A DNA stretch of 64,000 nucleotides. Source: JANWWM01 sp046719715 (GTDB taxonomy: Bacteria; Bacteroidota; Chlorobiia; Chlorobiales; Thermochlorobacteraceae). The notes under the pieces were generated by a model that saw only the letters and a list, made by a program, of their open reading frames with translations, had not been told where the DNA came from and made no database searches. The stretch is from contig JBDNCJ010000002.1 of the NCBI GenBank assembly GCA_046719715.1, positions 48,971-112,970 of the forward strand, given 5' to 3'. The first letter of the stretch is position 1; each line of letters begins with the position of its first letter. Positions 41,937 through 50,922 of the stretch are shown here, piece by piece. Both the position numbers and the translations under genes were made by a program.

Positions 41937-42650
41937 ATGTATCGAATCTCTTTGAGCGAATTTGAAGGTCCCTTAGACCTTCTTTTGTTTTTTATTAAGC
42001 GCGACGAGCTCGACATCTACGATATTCCTATCGCACATATCACGAAAAATTTTATGGACTATCTTGATGCGATGCAGGAATTAAATCTCGAAGTGGCGGC
42101 AGATTTTATCTACATGGCGTCGGTCTTAATGAGCATTAAAGCCAAAATGCTTCTGCCTCGCCCCGAAGTGCCTGCCGGAGAATTAGACGAATTTGACCCG
42201 CGCACCGAACTCGTGCAGAAACTCTTGGAGTATAAACGATTCAAAGAAGTCTCGCTCGGCATGCAACTCTTGGAAGAAGACCGCAGGCAACTCTTTCCGC
42301 GTCTCATGTTTGAGCATATCGAAGCCAGTGAAATCGAAGACGAAACCAAACGCCCAACGCTCTTCGATTTAATGCGTGCCTACCAGTTGGCAATGAAAAA
42401 TATGCCCAAAATTACCGTCCATGAAATCAAAAAAATTCCCGTTACGATTGAACAGCAAACTGAATTTCTGCTCAAAAAATTAGATGAGCAAATTCAAATT
42501 TCATTTATCAAAACCGTCGAGGAGTTCGCTGAACGCATCACGATTGTGGTTACTTTTTTAGCCATTTTAGAAATGGCGAAAATGCGATTGGTCAATATCA
42601 TCGTCCGAGAAGATTACAGCGACTTTTGGCTCACAAAAGCCGACGTGTAG
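41937..42650 (+). CDS. scpA: Segregation and condensation protein ScpA
   Basis: Kleisin subunit of the SMC-ScpAB condensin complex, bridging the SMC heads for chromosome compaction. The 237-residue protein has the N-terminal SLSEFEGPLDLLLFFIKRDELDIYDIPI and the C-terminal winged-helix VTFLAILEMAKMRLVNIIVREDYSDFWL, both diagnostic. scpB and smc are not in view. It lies 24 bases after the response regulator and before a glycosyltransferase, an unusual neighbourhood with no evident functional link. Confidence 0.95.
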   Translation: MYRISLSEFEGPLDLLLFFIKRDELDIYDIPIAHITKNFMDYLDAMQELNLEVAADFIYMASVLMSIKAKMLLPRPEVPAGELDEFDPRTELVQKLLEYKRFKEVSLGMQLLEEDRRQLFPRLMFEHIEASEIEDETKRPTLFDLMRAYQLAMKNMPKITVHEIKKIPVTIEQQTEFLLKKLDEQIQISFIKTVEEFAERITIVVTFLAILEMAKMRLVNIIVREDYSDFWLTKADV

Positions 42651-42671
42651 AAATTAGAGGACATTCCTTTC

Positions 42672-43991
42672 TTGAAAAAACTACTTATTATTACATACTA
42701 CTTTCCGCCATCGGGCGGGGCGGGCGTTCAGCGCGTCTTGAAGTTCGTCAAATATCTTCGCGAGTTTGATGTAGAGCCAGTTGTATTGACCGTTCAAGAC
42801 GGGGATTTTCCCACACGAGATGAATCGCTGACGAGCGACGTACCCGCCACGATAAAAATCCACCGCACGAAAATTTTTGAGCCTTACGCGCTCTATCGCA
42901 AACTCACGGGCAAGCCGCCCGATGCGCCTGTCGATGTCAATAATATCCCAAAGCCGGGCGAAAAGAGAAGTCTGGCGGAACACATGGCGGAATTTGTTCG
43001 AAGCAACTTTTTTATCCCTGATGCGCGAATCGGCTGGCTTCCCGTTGCAAAAAAGCATGCGCTAAAAATCATCGCCGAAGAAAAAATAGACTGTCTCTAT
43101 TCTTCTTCTCCGCCTTATACCACTGCACTCATCGCAAGAACCGTTGCAAAAAAAACACGCCTCCCTTGGATTGCAGGCTTTCGCGACCCTTGGACGGGAT
43201 TTCTCTCGACGCCCACGCGCTACGGACTTGCAAAGAAAATCGATGAGCAGTTAGAACGAAGCGTCTACCAATCCTGCGATATTTTAGAGGTTGCGTGGAA
43301 GGGCATTGGAAAAGATTTTCAAAAAAAATATCCCGATATTGATGCGTCTAAAATCGTGCATATCGAGAATGGATTCGATGCCGCCGACATTCCCTCGCTC
43401 ATATTTCCAAGAAACGACCGATTCACGATTACTTATACAGGCTCAATGTATGGAAAACGCTCTCCCAAGCCCTTTCTTGACGCGGTAAAATCGCTGATTG
43501 CACAAGGCAAAGTCGACCCAAAAAAAATTAAACTCAACTTTATTGGACGCTTCGGCGCGAATTTGCTTCCGCTCTTTGAAGATGAAGGGCTTTATGGCGC
43601 GGTAGAAGTAAAATCGTATATGCCTCACGCCGAAAGTGTAAAGGAACTGCTAAAATCGGACGCGCTTCTCTTAGTGGTCGACGATGCAGAAGGGAGCGAA
43701 GAAATTGTGCCGGGAAAAGTGTATGAGTATATCGGTACATCGCGCCCCGTCATTACATTGGCACTGGAAGGAGCAATCGCAACGCTGATTCGCGAAACGA
43801 ATGCAGGAATCGTTGCAAACTTTCGCAATTCATCTGAAATTGAATCGGCGGTGCTTCACTACTATGACGCATTCTGGAACGGCGAAGCACTCTGGAAGGG
43901 AAATTCGGGCGTCATAAAAAAATATACGCGTCGAGAAGCCGCCGGAAAACTCGCCGAAGTGGTGAAAATGCTTTGCGATAAAAATCCGTAA
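42672..43991 (+). CDS. GT4-like glycosyltransferase
   Basis: A 439-residue GT-B fold transferase starting at a TTG (KKLLIITYYFPPSGGAGVQRVLKFVKYL). The N-terminal acceptor domain is followed by ITYTGSMYGKRSP opening the nucleotide-sugar domain and by EEIVPGKVYEYIGTSRPVITLA, the donor-site loop with conserved Glu and Lys. This type is often found in surface polysaccharide loci in the Bacteroidota. No other polysaccharide genes flank it here, so the product cannot be named. It ends before a palindromic repeat. Confidence 0.85.
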   Translation: MKKLLIITYYFPPSGGAGVQRVLKFVKYLREFDVEPVVLTVQDGDFPTRDESLTSDVPATIKIHRTKIFEPYALYRKLTGKPPDAPVDVNNIPKPGEKRSLAEHMAEFVRSNFFIPDARIGWLPVAKKHALKIIAEEKIDCLYSSSPPYTTALIARTVAKKTRLPWIAGFRDPWTGFLSTPTRYGLAKKIDEQLERSVYQSCDILEVAWKGIGKDFQKKYPDIDASKIVHIENGFDAADIPSLIFPRNDRFTITYTGSMYGKRSPKPFLDAVKSLIAQGKVDPKKIKLNFIGRFGANLLPLFEDEGLYGAVEVKSYMPHAESVKELLKSDALLLVVDDAEGSEEIVPGKVYEYIGTSRPVITLALEGAIATLIRETNAGIVANFRNSSEIESAVLHYYDAFWNGEALWKGNSGVIKKYTRREAAGKLAEVVKMLCDKNP

Positions 43992-44034
43992 TGAGTGCCG
44001 AGACAGAATTAGAGATAAGGTTGATAAACAACCA

Positions 44035-44125
44035 CGTCATTGCCAGCGAAGCGACAGAATCCATAAACCTTGTAACTCAATGAAAGATGGGGGCTTCACC
44101 CGACTTCGTCAGTTCCGCAATGACA
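44035..44125. repeat. Palindromic intergenic repeat, copy 3 (degraded)
   Basis: Shares cgtcattgccagcgaagcgacagaatcc and the reverse arm gttccgcaatgac with the other copies, but the middle has diverged to acttcgtcag. A direct pair of aaagcaatagg (44183 and 44198) follows. Nothing else recognisable lies between 43992 and 44214. Confidence 0.55.
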
Positions 44126-44214
44126 CCGACAGGCTGTGAACCTACCGTTCATTTTGAACGCATACTTAGAGCATTTAATTAAAAGCAATAGGTTGAAAGC
44201 AATAGGGGACGCGC

Positions 44215-44967
44215 TCAATCAAAATCCCCGACGGAAGGCTGTTTTCTGAACAGTTCAATCAAAAATCCAATCTGCAAAAAGTCTCTGCCCGTCTCATCGT
44301 TGATTTGATAGTCGAATTGATGCAAATAGCCGAATTGTAAAGTTGTTTCTTTTGAAGGCTTATAACTGACGACGAAAAGCAGACGATTTCTTTCAAAATA
44401 CGGCTCGTTATCGGTAAAAAATATCTCGTTGCTCGCCCCGACTTGAAAGGGTTTATATCCGTTGATGATGTTCCCGAACGAATAAGATATACCGATTCGG
44501 TATCTAAATCGATTTCGATACCCATTGCTTGTGAATCTTAATTCCGCTCTATAACGCTGTTCAATCTTAAATTGAGCAATCGATTGAAGTAGAACAATCT
44601 GAGGCCAGAGCCTAATTTCGTCGTTATTTTTAGGCAAAACGAAATTACCGCCTTCTTTGAACGTCTGATAACTGCCTGCACCCAGCGAGAGAAAAACCTC
44701 ACGATGAAGTTTATAGTTGAAACCGCCTTTATATTCATAATAATGGAAGTCGTCGTAAAACATCAAAGAGCGCAGTTGTGCTTCGCCGAAAACACTCCAA
44801 TTCTCGCTGAGATTATACTTTAAATTGACCAAGTTCCAACTGCCGAGTCCGAAATTTTGCCCAAAGACACTGACCAATGGGAAACACCATATAAGTAAAT
44901 TCAGGAGGTGAGCAAAGTGGGGCAATTTGAAAAAACGTACGAACGAGCGTTTGTGAATATGTCGCAC
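44215..44967 (-). CDS. DUF2490 outer membrane protein
   Basis: A 250-residue protein with a signal peptide (LLNLLIWCFPLVSVFGQ) and alternating amphipathic strands throughout the mature part (LGSWNLVNLKYNLSENWSVFGEAQLRS, YRAELRFTSNGYRNRFRYRIGISYSFG). Pattern and length match DUF2490, a small beta-barrel family of Bacteroidota and Chlorobiota with unknown function. The start is the first in-frame ATG; a shorter start within the signal is possible. It stands alone. Confidence 0.8.
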   Translation of the reverse strand: MRHIHKRSFVRFFKLPHFAHLLNLLIWCFPLVSVFGQNFGLGSWNLVNLKYNLSENWSVFGEAQLRSLMFYDDFHYYEYKGGFNYKLHREVFLSLGAGSYQTFKEGGNFVLPKNNDEIRLWPQIVLLQSIAQFKIEQRYRAELRFTSNGYRNRFRYRIGISYSFGNIINGYKPFQVGASNEIFFTDNEPYFERNRLLFVVSYKPSKETTLQFGYLHQFDYQINDETGRDFLQIGFLIELFRKQPSVGDFD

Positions 44968-45085
44968 GATTTTATGTTCCAGTCATGTTTGTTCTCAATT
45001 TATTTGACGCGATTGCACCTAATGTTTGAGGCTTTGCGCTTGGACGACATTCAAAACGCATCGCGCAGCGTCTCGCGAGTTGAAA

Positions 45086-45151
45086 AAGCCTTATTGCAAC
45101 AAAATTAGCAACGAAAAGAATGAGAATTTTACAACTGGTGCAATAAGGCTT
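45086..45151 (-). terminator. Long hairpin, probable terminator of the TonB-domain gene
   Basis: Perfect 13-base arms, AAGCCTTATTGCA and TGCAATAAGGCTT, with a second short stem (AAAATT/AATTTT) in the 40-base loop; on the minus strand the stem is followed by TTTTTC. A second nested hairpin with GCCGTTC/GAACGGC and TTGG/CCAA stems lies at 45209-45241, between it and the gene stop. Function as a terminator is inferred from position. Confidence 0.55.
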
Positions 45152-45257
45152 CTTTGCTGTCGAGATTAGAACTTGACCGCCGACGCATCGCCAATCCCTG
45201 TGAGGTTAGCCGTTCACGCTTGGATTTCCAAATCGAACGGCGCGGCGTGCCAAGCGG

Positions 45258-45629
45258 TTAGTAAAGTTTGAAGACGACCGAAACCACAACTTCTTTTTGC
45301 GCACACGCCCCCTTGAACGCTGTTTCCGACGTCAGGACGCGCAAGGCTTCTTCGTCTAAAATCGGATTACCGTTTGCAAGAAGTTCGGCTCTGAGGACGC
45401 GACCGTTTTCGTCAAGATGAACTTTGTAGAGTGATTTGCCTTCAAGCCTTGCTAAACGGGCGAGCGCAGGATACTGCACTTTTCCGCGTACAATGGTTTG
45501 AACGCAATTTTCTTTCATTGTACTTGAACGTCCGTCTTGGGCTTCGGGTGCGGAAACGGTTTGTGCAAAAAGTTTTTCCGAACCGCCAAGCAACATGGCA
45601 GTCGCCATAACAAGCATGATGTTTTTCAT
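45258..45629 (-). CDS. Exported TonB C-terminal-domain protein
   Basis: A 123-residue exported protein. Signal peptide MKNIMLVMATAMLLGGSEKLFAQ, followed by a TonB C-terminal-type domain (VQYPALARLARLEGKSLYKVHLDENGRVLRAELLANGNPILDEEALRVL). It has no N-terminal membrane anchor or proline-rich linker, so it is not a full TonB; free domains of this kind occur in Bacteroidota and are of unknown role. Two cysteines (in KENCVQT and KGACAQK) could form a disulfide. Confidence 0.85.
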   Translation of the reverse strand: MKNIMLVMATAMLLGGSEKLFAQTVSAPEAQDGRSSTMKENCVQTIVRGKVQYPALARLARLEGKSLYKVHLDENGRVLRAELLANGNPILDEEALRVLTSETAFKGACAQKEVVVSVVFKLY

Positions 45630-45754
45630 TTGCTGATTATTTTGTTTGTATGTTTGAATTAAAAGCGGAACTGCGACGGCTTCTCGGAAGAATTGGAAGA
45701 AAAGTCAAATTGAATCGGCACTACTAACGAAACCCATTTCAGATTTGTTTCACG

Positions 45755-46765
45755 ATGGTTGATTTAGAAGCGCAATCGCAAGCGCGCCAAACGATACGGC
45801 TGGTTGTGCCGAACGTTCGCGAGCGTGAGCGGATTGATAAATTTCTTTCGCGGCAAGTTGAGAACGCGACGCGCACGAAAGTTCAACAAGCGATTGATGA
45901 AGGGCGCGTTTTGGTAAATGGCAATCCTGTGAAAGCCAATTACAAAGTCGCCCCGAGCGATGAGATTGAAGTAACACTCACGCGTCCGCCCGCGCCTGAA
46001 ATGAAGCCCGAAGCCATTCCGCTTGATATTGTGTATGAAGATGAAACGCTGTTGGTCGTCAATAAATCGGCGGGAATGGTCGTGCATCCGGCGTTTGGAA
46101 ATTGGACGGGCACGCTTGCCAACGCCGTGCTTCATCATACTCGACAACGCTTATCCAACGCACACAACGACGAATTTCGTCCGGGCATTGTGCATCGCTT
46201 GGATAAAGACACGTCGGGACTGATGGTGGTCGCCAAAGAAAACGACGCACATTTCGCTCTGGCAAAGCAGTTCGCCCAACGCACAACGGAAAAAAAATAT
46301 CTCGCGCTGGTTTGGGGCGTTCCAAAGTCCAAAAGCGGCACAATTCAAACGAACATCGGGCGAAGCAAGAAAAATCGCAAGGTGATGGCGGTTTATGAAC
46401 TTGAATCGGAAGATGGGAAAATTGCCGTTACCGATTACGTCGTCAAAGAGGACTTTCAATACTTTTCGCTCTTGGAACTCGCCTTGCACACGGGGCGCAC
46501 GCATCAAATTCGCGTGCATTTACAGCACATCGGCAATCCGATTGTGAGCGACGAGACCTACGGCGGAAAAACCCTTCGCGCACTCGGCTTCTCGCACAGC
46601 GAAGCCTTTGTGGAAAATCTTTTTGAAGTGATTCCGAGACAAGCCTTACACGCAACCTTTCTTTCATTTGTTCACCCTAAAACCAAAGCGAAGGTTGCTT
46701 TCGAAGCACCCATGCCGAGCGATATGCAACAGGCGATTGAAAAAATCAGACGACTTGCACGATGA
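45755..46765 (+). CDS. rluD: RluD-type 23S rRNA pseudouridine synthase
   Basis: RluA/RluD family enzyme of 336 residues, converting uridines to pseudouridines in helix 69 of 23S rRNA if truly RluD. S4 RNA-binding domain about residues 20-75 (RIDKFLSRQVENATRTKVQQAIDEGRVLVNG), then the catalytic domain with HRLDKDTSGLMVVAKEN (Asp150 as the catalytic residue) and HTGRTHQIRVHLQHIGNPIV. Target specificity is inferred from the RluD-like S4 fusion. It overlaps the next gene by four bases and leads a five-gene group to 50664. Confidence 0.93.
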   Translation: MVDLEAQSQARQTIRLVVPNVRERERIDKFLSRQVENATRTKVQQAIDEGRVLVNGNPVKANYKVAPSDEIEVTLTRPPAPEMKPEAIPLDIVYEDETLLVVNKSAGMVVHPAFGNWTGTLANAVLHHTRQRLSNAHNDEFRPGIVHRLDKDTSGLMVVAKENDAHFALAKQFAQRTTEKKYLALVWGVPKSKSGTIQTNIGRSKKNRKVMAVYELESEDGKIAVTDYVVKEDFQYFSLLELALHTGRTHQIRVHLQHIGNPIVSDETYGGKTLRALGFSHSEAFVENLFEVIPRQALHATFLSFVHPKTKAKVAFEAPMPSDMQQAIEKIRRLAR

Positions 46766-47742
46766 AACAGATATTGCTTTTAAGTTTTCTTGTTGGAATT
46801 TCTGCGTGTTCAAGTTCCGAGAAATCCATTTTCACCATTGGGGAGAGCGACCGTCCGATATACGCCCGCCTGATGACGGAGCCCGACTCCGTTCATTACT
46901 TCATCTCGTTTGATTTAACGCGCCTTGCGTATCGAGAAATTTTGCCAGCCTCTTTCAGCACAATGCTCGTGTTCATTCACGGGACGGCGGCGCAGAGCAA
47001 GCTTTACCTTCCGCTTGCCGATACGCTACGTCAATTCGGAATTGCAACCGCTTTGATCGACCTTCGCGGACACGGACTTTCCGAAGGCGGACGAGGCGAG
47101 GCTAAAAACACAACGGCTCTCGCCCGCGACATCAAACTTTTTCTCGATACGCTTCGCGCGAAATTTCCAGAGAAGAAAATCGTATTGGGCGGACACAGTC
47201 TGGGCGCAGCCGCCTGCCTCAAATACATTTCCTTTTTTTATGACCGTCCCTCGCTTTACCGTCCGCCCGACGCATTGCTCTTAATGAGCGGCGGCTTTTA
47301 TCCGAACCCGAATCAGAAACGAGAGCCGCGAAAAGTTCAATCGGAAGGCGCCTTCGCAAAAGCCAATCCGCTTCAATCCCTTCTTTTGATTCCCGACCTT
47401 TTGATTGACTTTCACCCGAAGGCTTTTGAAATTCTTCTGCCCGACGACGCGCTCGTTCAAGAAGCGGTATCAAAGAATTTGCTGACAACACGCTACTCGC
47501 CGACCTTTTTTCTCGCCGCGTTTCCGATGGACGTGATGGAGGCGTATCGGAACGTGCGATTTCCAACTTTACTGGTGATTGGCGCGCACGACGAACTCCT
47601 GCGCGTCTCCGACGCCGAATATACGCTCTCGCGTTTGCCGACGAAGGAAAAGTCGCTGGTCGTTTCCGACGCCAATCACATCAACGTGGTTTGGCGCAGC
47701 GCGTCGGCAATCGCAACTTGGTTATCTTCACTTCAACCTTAA
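46762..47742 (+). CDS. Alpha/beta-hydrolase lipoprotein (lysophospholipase-like)
   Basis: A 326-residue exported hydrolase. The lipobox GISAC makes Cys16 the probable lipid-modified residue. The alpha/beta hydrolase fold is plain: VFIHGTAAQSKLYLPLADTL (oxyanion strand), LIDLRGHGLSEG, nucleophile Ser146 in LGGHSLGAA, VIGAHDELL with the acidic residue, and the late SDANHINV with the His. The closest general class is monoglyceride lipase/lysophospholipase. It is translationally coupled to rluD by an ATGA overlap. Confidence 0.85.
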   Translation: MKQILLLSFLVGISACSSSEKSIFTIGESDRPIYARLMTEPDSVHYFISFDLTRLAYREILPASFSTMLVFIHGTAAQSKLYLPLADTLRQFGIATALIDLRGHGLSEGGRGEAKNTTALARDIKLFLDTLRAKFPEKKIVLGGHSLGAAACLKYISFFYDRPSLYRPPDALLLMSGGFYPNPNQKREPRKVQSEGAFAKANPLQSLLLIPDLLIDFHPKAFEILLPDDALVQEAVSKNLLTTRYSPTFFLAAFPMDVMEAYRNVRFPTLLVIGAHDELLRVSDAEYTLSRLPTKEKSLVVSDANHINVVWRSASAIATWLSSLQP

Positions 47743-47760
47743 CGAAGAGGAGTATGCTCA

Positions 47761-48603
47761 ATGGGTATTCAAGCCGAATCCAAATACATCACCCTGTCAG
47801 GTTACAAGCATCGATACATCGACGAAGGCAACGGCGCATCGGTTGTTTTTTTGGCGCATGGATTTTCCTCGTCGCTCGATATTTTCTACCGCGTTGCGCC
47901 GCTCTTTGCCAAGCGACATCGGGTCTTGGCGTTGGATTTGCTTGCATTTGGAAAAACTGATAAGCCGACGAACGTGCGCTACTCGCTCGAGTTGTATGCA
48001 AGGCTGATGAAGGAGTTTTTGGAGAAAACCACCTCGCCGAGCGATTCAATTTACGGCGTCGGGCACTCGATGGGCGCGAAGTATCTCGTGGCAATGTCGG
48101 TCTATTATCCGAATACGTTTAAGAAATTGATTCTCTCAAACAGCGACGGATTTCTATATTTGCCGCCGTTCATCATGATGGCGAGTTCATTTCTTTTGAA
48201 GCCGATTCTTTACAAGTTGGTCTCCAAACCCACATTCGTCAAAAAAACGATGGAGTCCGTCTACTACGACCCTGCGCACATTACCGAAGAACACTTGAAT
48301 CAAAATTTGGAGATGGTGAAGAGCAAAGAAAACTTTGATGCGATGATGTCGCTCAATCGCGACTTCAAGCATTTGGATTTAAAGCGAACAAAAGTGCGCG
48401 CACGCCTTAAAGAGATGAAAACGCCGACGCTGGTGATTTGGGGCGCAAACGATAAGTTCATTCCCGTCAAGTATGCCAAAGTGGTTCATAAAGAAATTCC
48501 CAATTCCCGCCTCCACTTGATTCCCGAATGTGGTCATGTGCCGATGATTGAAAAGCCAAATGAGTTTGTTCAAGCCGTAGAAGAATTCATCAACGAACCT
48601 TAA
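47761..48603 (+). CDS. Cytosolic alpha/beta hydrolase
   Basis: A 280-residue alpha/beta hydrolase without signal peptide. Motifs: AHGFSSSLDIFYR oxyanion region, LDLLAFGKTDKP, nucleophile Ser103 in GVGHSMGAKYL, VIWGANDKFIPV with the acid, and PECGHVPMIEKP with the catalytic His. It resembles general ester or haloalkane-type hydrolases and the BchO-like group found in phototrophs; the substrate cannot be assigned. Part of the rluD group. Confidence 0.85.
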   Translation: MGIQAESKYITLSGYKHRYIDEGNGASVVFLAHGFSSSLDIFYRVAPLFAKRHRVLALDLLAFGKTDKPTNVRYSLELYARLMKEFLEKTTSPSDSIYGVGHSMGAKYLVAMSVYYPNTFKKLILSNSDGFLYLPPFIMMASSFLLKPILYKLVSKPTFVKKTMESVYYDPAHITEEHLNQNLEMVKSKENFDAMMSLNRDFKHLDLKRTKVRARLKEMKTPTLVIWGANDKFIPVKYAKVVHKEIPNSRLHLIPECGHVPMIEKPNEFVQAVEEFINEP

Positions 48604-48610
48604 TTCATTT

Positions 48611-49681
48611 ATGCTGATTCGTCTTTCTCTGTTTCTTCTTCTTTGTGCGCCACTCTTTTCTTGTAGCACCACGAAGCCGACCGCAACACAGGAATCCGCC
48701 GCTTCGGCGACGTCCAGCCGATTTCTTGTCGCTTGGTGGAATGTGGAGAATCTCTTCGACACCATCGACGACCCGACGCAAGACGACGACTTCACGCCGA
48801 GCGGCAAATACAAATGGACCGAAGCGCGGCTCGATTACAAGTTCAAGCAACTTTCCGTTGTGATTAGCGACTTGGCAGAGAGCCGAAACTACACGCTTCC
48901 CGACATCATGGGCTTCTGCGAAGTCGAGCATCAACACTTGCTCGACACCTTGTTTCAAAAATACTTGAACTCGAAGGCTCACAAGGTCGTCTATTATGAA
49001 TCGCCCGACCCGCGCGGCATTGACGTCGCCGTCGCTTACAACGGCGAGAAGTTTACCTTGTTGGACTCGAGAAAGCATAAAGTCGCCCTCGACGGCGGCG
49101 CAACTCGCGACATACTTGAAGCAAAGTTTGAGGCGAAGGGTTCACCGAAGGGAAATGTGCTTTATGTCTTTGCCAATCACTGGTCGTCGCGGCGCGGCGG
49201 CGAAGAAGCGTCGGAGCCGCGTCGCATCGTCGCCGCTCAAACGCTGCGTAATCGCATCGATGAACTGCTCGCACAAGATTCCACCGCCGACGTCGTTATG
49301 CTCGGCGATTTGAACGACGAACCATCGAACAATTCCGTTTCCAAAACCCTACGCGCCATCGGCGATTTGAGCCAAGTGCTCGCCTCAAACGACGGCGCGC
49401 TCTACAACTTCATGGCGGCTTATCAAGGTATCGGAACATACTTCTATCAAAATCATTGGGAGCGCATCGACCATGCGATTGTAACCAAAGGCTTGTTCGA
49501 CAATCGAAGTTTTTCAGCCGTCCCAAATTCTTTCACCGCCTTTTACAAACCGTATATGTTCGAGCGCGATAAAGACGGAAAACCAACCGAGAAACCGTTC
49601 CGAACTTACGCCGGACAGCGTTATCTCGGCGGCTACGCCGACCATTTGCCGATTCTACTCGAAATCAAACTCAATCCATGA
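48611..49681 (+). CDS. Endonuclease/exonuclease/phosphatase-family lipoprotein
   Basis: A 356-residue protein with a lipobox (FLLLCAPLFSC, Cys18). The EEP metal-dependent phosphoesterase fold shows WWNVENLFDTIDDP, GFCEVEHQHLLD (the metal-binding Glu), FANHWSSRRGG, LGDLNDEPSNNS and the terminal YADHLPILLEI (the catalytic His). Surface-exposed DNase or phosphodiesterase are both possible. Its last four bases overlap the ABC ATPase start. Confidence 0.9.
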   Translation: MLIRLSLFLLLCAPLFSCSTTKPTATQESAASATSSRFLVAWWNVENLFDTIDDPTQDDDFTPSGKYKWTEARLDYKFKQLSVVISDLAESRNYTLPDIMGFCEVEHQHLLDTLFQKYLNSKAHKVVYYESPDPRGIDVAVAYNGEKFTLLDSRKHKVALDGGATRDILEAKFEAKGSPKGNVLYVFANHWSSRRGGEEASEPRRIVAAQTLRNRIDELLAQDSTADVVMLGDLNDEPSNNSVSKTLRAIGDLSQVLASNDGALYNFMAAYQGIGTYFYQNHWERIDHAIVTKGLFDNRSFSAVPNSFTAFYKPYMFERDKDGKPTEKPFRTYAGQRYLGGYADHLPILLEIKLNP

Positions 49682-50664
49682 AGCCTGTTATCCGCGTCGA
49701 GCATCTTGTCAAAGCCTATAAGGTCTTCAAAAAAGAAGAGGGCGTGCTTGGCGCGCTGAAAGGTCTGTTTAATCGTCGTTATGAGATTAAGCAGGCGGTC
49801 GACGACGTGTCGTTCTCGATTCAAGAAGGCGAGTTGGTTGGATTTTTAGGCGCCAACGGGGCTGGGAAAACCACCACCCTCAAAATCCTTTCAGGGCTGC
49901 TGTATCCAACGTCGGGCACGGTCGAAGTGCTGGGCTACAAGCCGTTTGAACGTAAAAACGATTTTCGCAAACAGTTCTCGATTGTGCTCGGTCAGAAAAA
50001 CCAACTCCTGTGGGATTTGCCCGCGCAAGATTCGTTTTTGCTCTTGAAAGAAATCTACGAAGTTCCCGACGCGCAATACCGCGAGCAACTTGCTCAATTA
50101 ACCGACTTGCTCAAAGTCAAAGATAAACTCCATGTTCAACTCCGTCGGCTTTCGCTGGGCGAGCGGATGAAGATGGAATTTATCGGCGCGCTCTTGCATA
50201 AACCCAAAGTGCTCTTCTTGGACGAGCCGACCATTGGGCTCGACGTCGTCGCTCAACTTTCCATTCGCGACTTCATCAAGCGTTACAATCATGAAACCAA
50301 AACAACGATTATTCTCACAAGCCACTACATGCAAGATATCGAAGCCCTTTGCGAGCGCGTGATGATCATCGATGGTGGAAAACTCTTCTTTGACGGCGCG
50401 CTTTCCGACATCCTCGATAAGTTCTCATCGGAAAAGTTTCTTACGCTCGATTTTCACGCGCCCATTGAGCGCGACGCGCTTTCGGAATTCGGCGTCGTTG
50501 AACGCTTCGAAGGCTTATCCGCCAAACTGCGCGTGCCGCGCCAGCGCATCTCTAAAACATCTGCGGACATTCTCTCGCGCTTCGCCGTCCAAGACCTCAC
50601 GATTGAAGAGGTGCCGATTGAAGACATCATTCGAACCCTCTTTTCCCGCGAACAAGCACGCTAA
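49678..50664 (+). CDS. ABC transporter ATPase, ABC-2 type (no permease nearby)
   Basis: A 328-residue ATPase of the NatA/DrrA/CcmA type that powers ABC-2 exporters. Walker A GANGAGKTT near residue 60, Q-loop GQKNQLLWDLPAQDSF, signature LSLGERMKMEF, Walker B VLFLDEPTIGLD and the H-loop SHYMQDIEALC. The C-terminal 90 residues are the usual extension of this class. The ABC-2 permease that normally follows (for example the ABC-2 membrane protein) is absent: the next element is a repeat and then a TolC gene on the other strand. Confidence 0.93.
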   Translation: MKPVIRVEHLVKAYKVFKKEEGVLGALKGLFNRRYEIKQAVDDVSFSIQEGELVGFLGANGAGKTTTLKILSGLLYPTSGTVEVLGYKPFERKNDFRKQFSIVLGQKNQLLWDLPAQDSFLLLKEIYEVPDAQYREQLAQLTDLLKVKDKLHVQLRRLSLGERMKMEFIGALLHKPKVLFLDEPTIGLDVVAQLSIRDFIKRYNHETKTTIILTSHYMQDIEALCERVMIIDGGKLFFDGALSDILDKFSSEKFLTLDFHAPIERDALSEFGVVERFEGLSAKLRVPRQRISKTSADILSRFAVQDLTIEEVPIEDIIRTLFSREQAR

Positions 50665-50707
50665 ATGTTTGTTCAAGCGATGCTTTGTTATACTCACACC
50701 AATATGA

Positions 50708-50918
50708 CTTGAACAGGATAGCGTTTGTCGGCTACTCTGCGAGGAGCGAAGCGGCGAAGCAATCCATCTCCGCTCCACTCGTTTGGATTCCTCGCTTCGC
50801 TTGGAATGACAGTATTGTTTTCCTTCTCATTCTCAACGAAGCATAGCGAAGTAAAGAATCCATCAGCGAGTCTCAACGAGTTCGTCAGTGGATTCCTTGC
50901 TTGGCTCGCAATGACCAC
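50708..50918. repeat. Palindromic intergenic repeats, copy 4 (two units)
   Basis: Two units in tandem: 50708-50810 (gatagcgtttgtcg then ggattcctcgcttcgcttgg) and 50826-50918 (cattctcaacgaagcatagc then ggattccttgcttggctcgc). Each pairs a cattct-like left arm with an aatg-ending right arm. They lie between the ABC ATPase and the tail of tolC; the start gaacaggatagcgtttgtcg matches the start of copy 5. Confidence 0.75.
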
Positions 50919-50922
50919 ATTC

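Noticed and set aside
44908..45108. Plus-strand frame starting with GTG beside an aggagg sequence
   Set aside because: The SD-like bases overlap the start itself, the frame lies on the other strand of the DUF2490 gene start, and the product has no family features.
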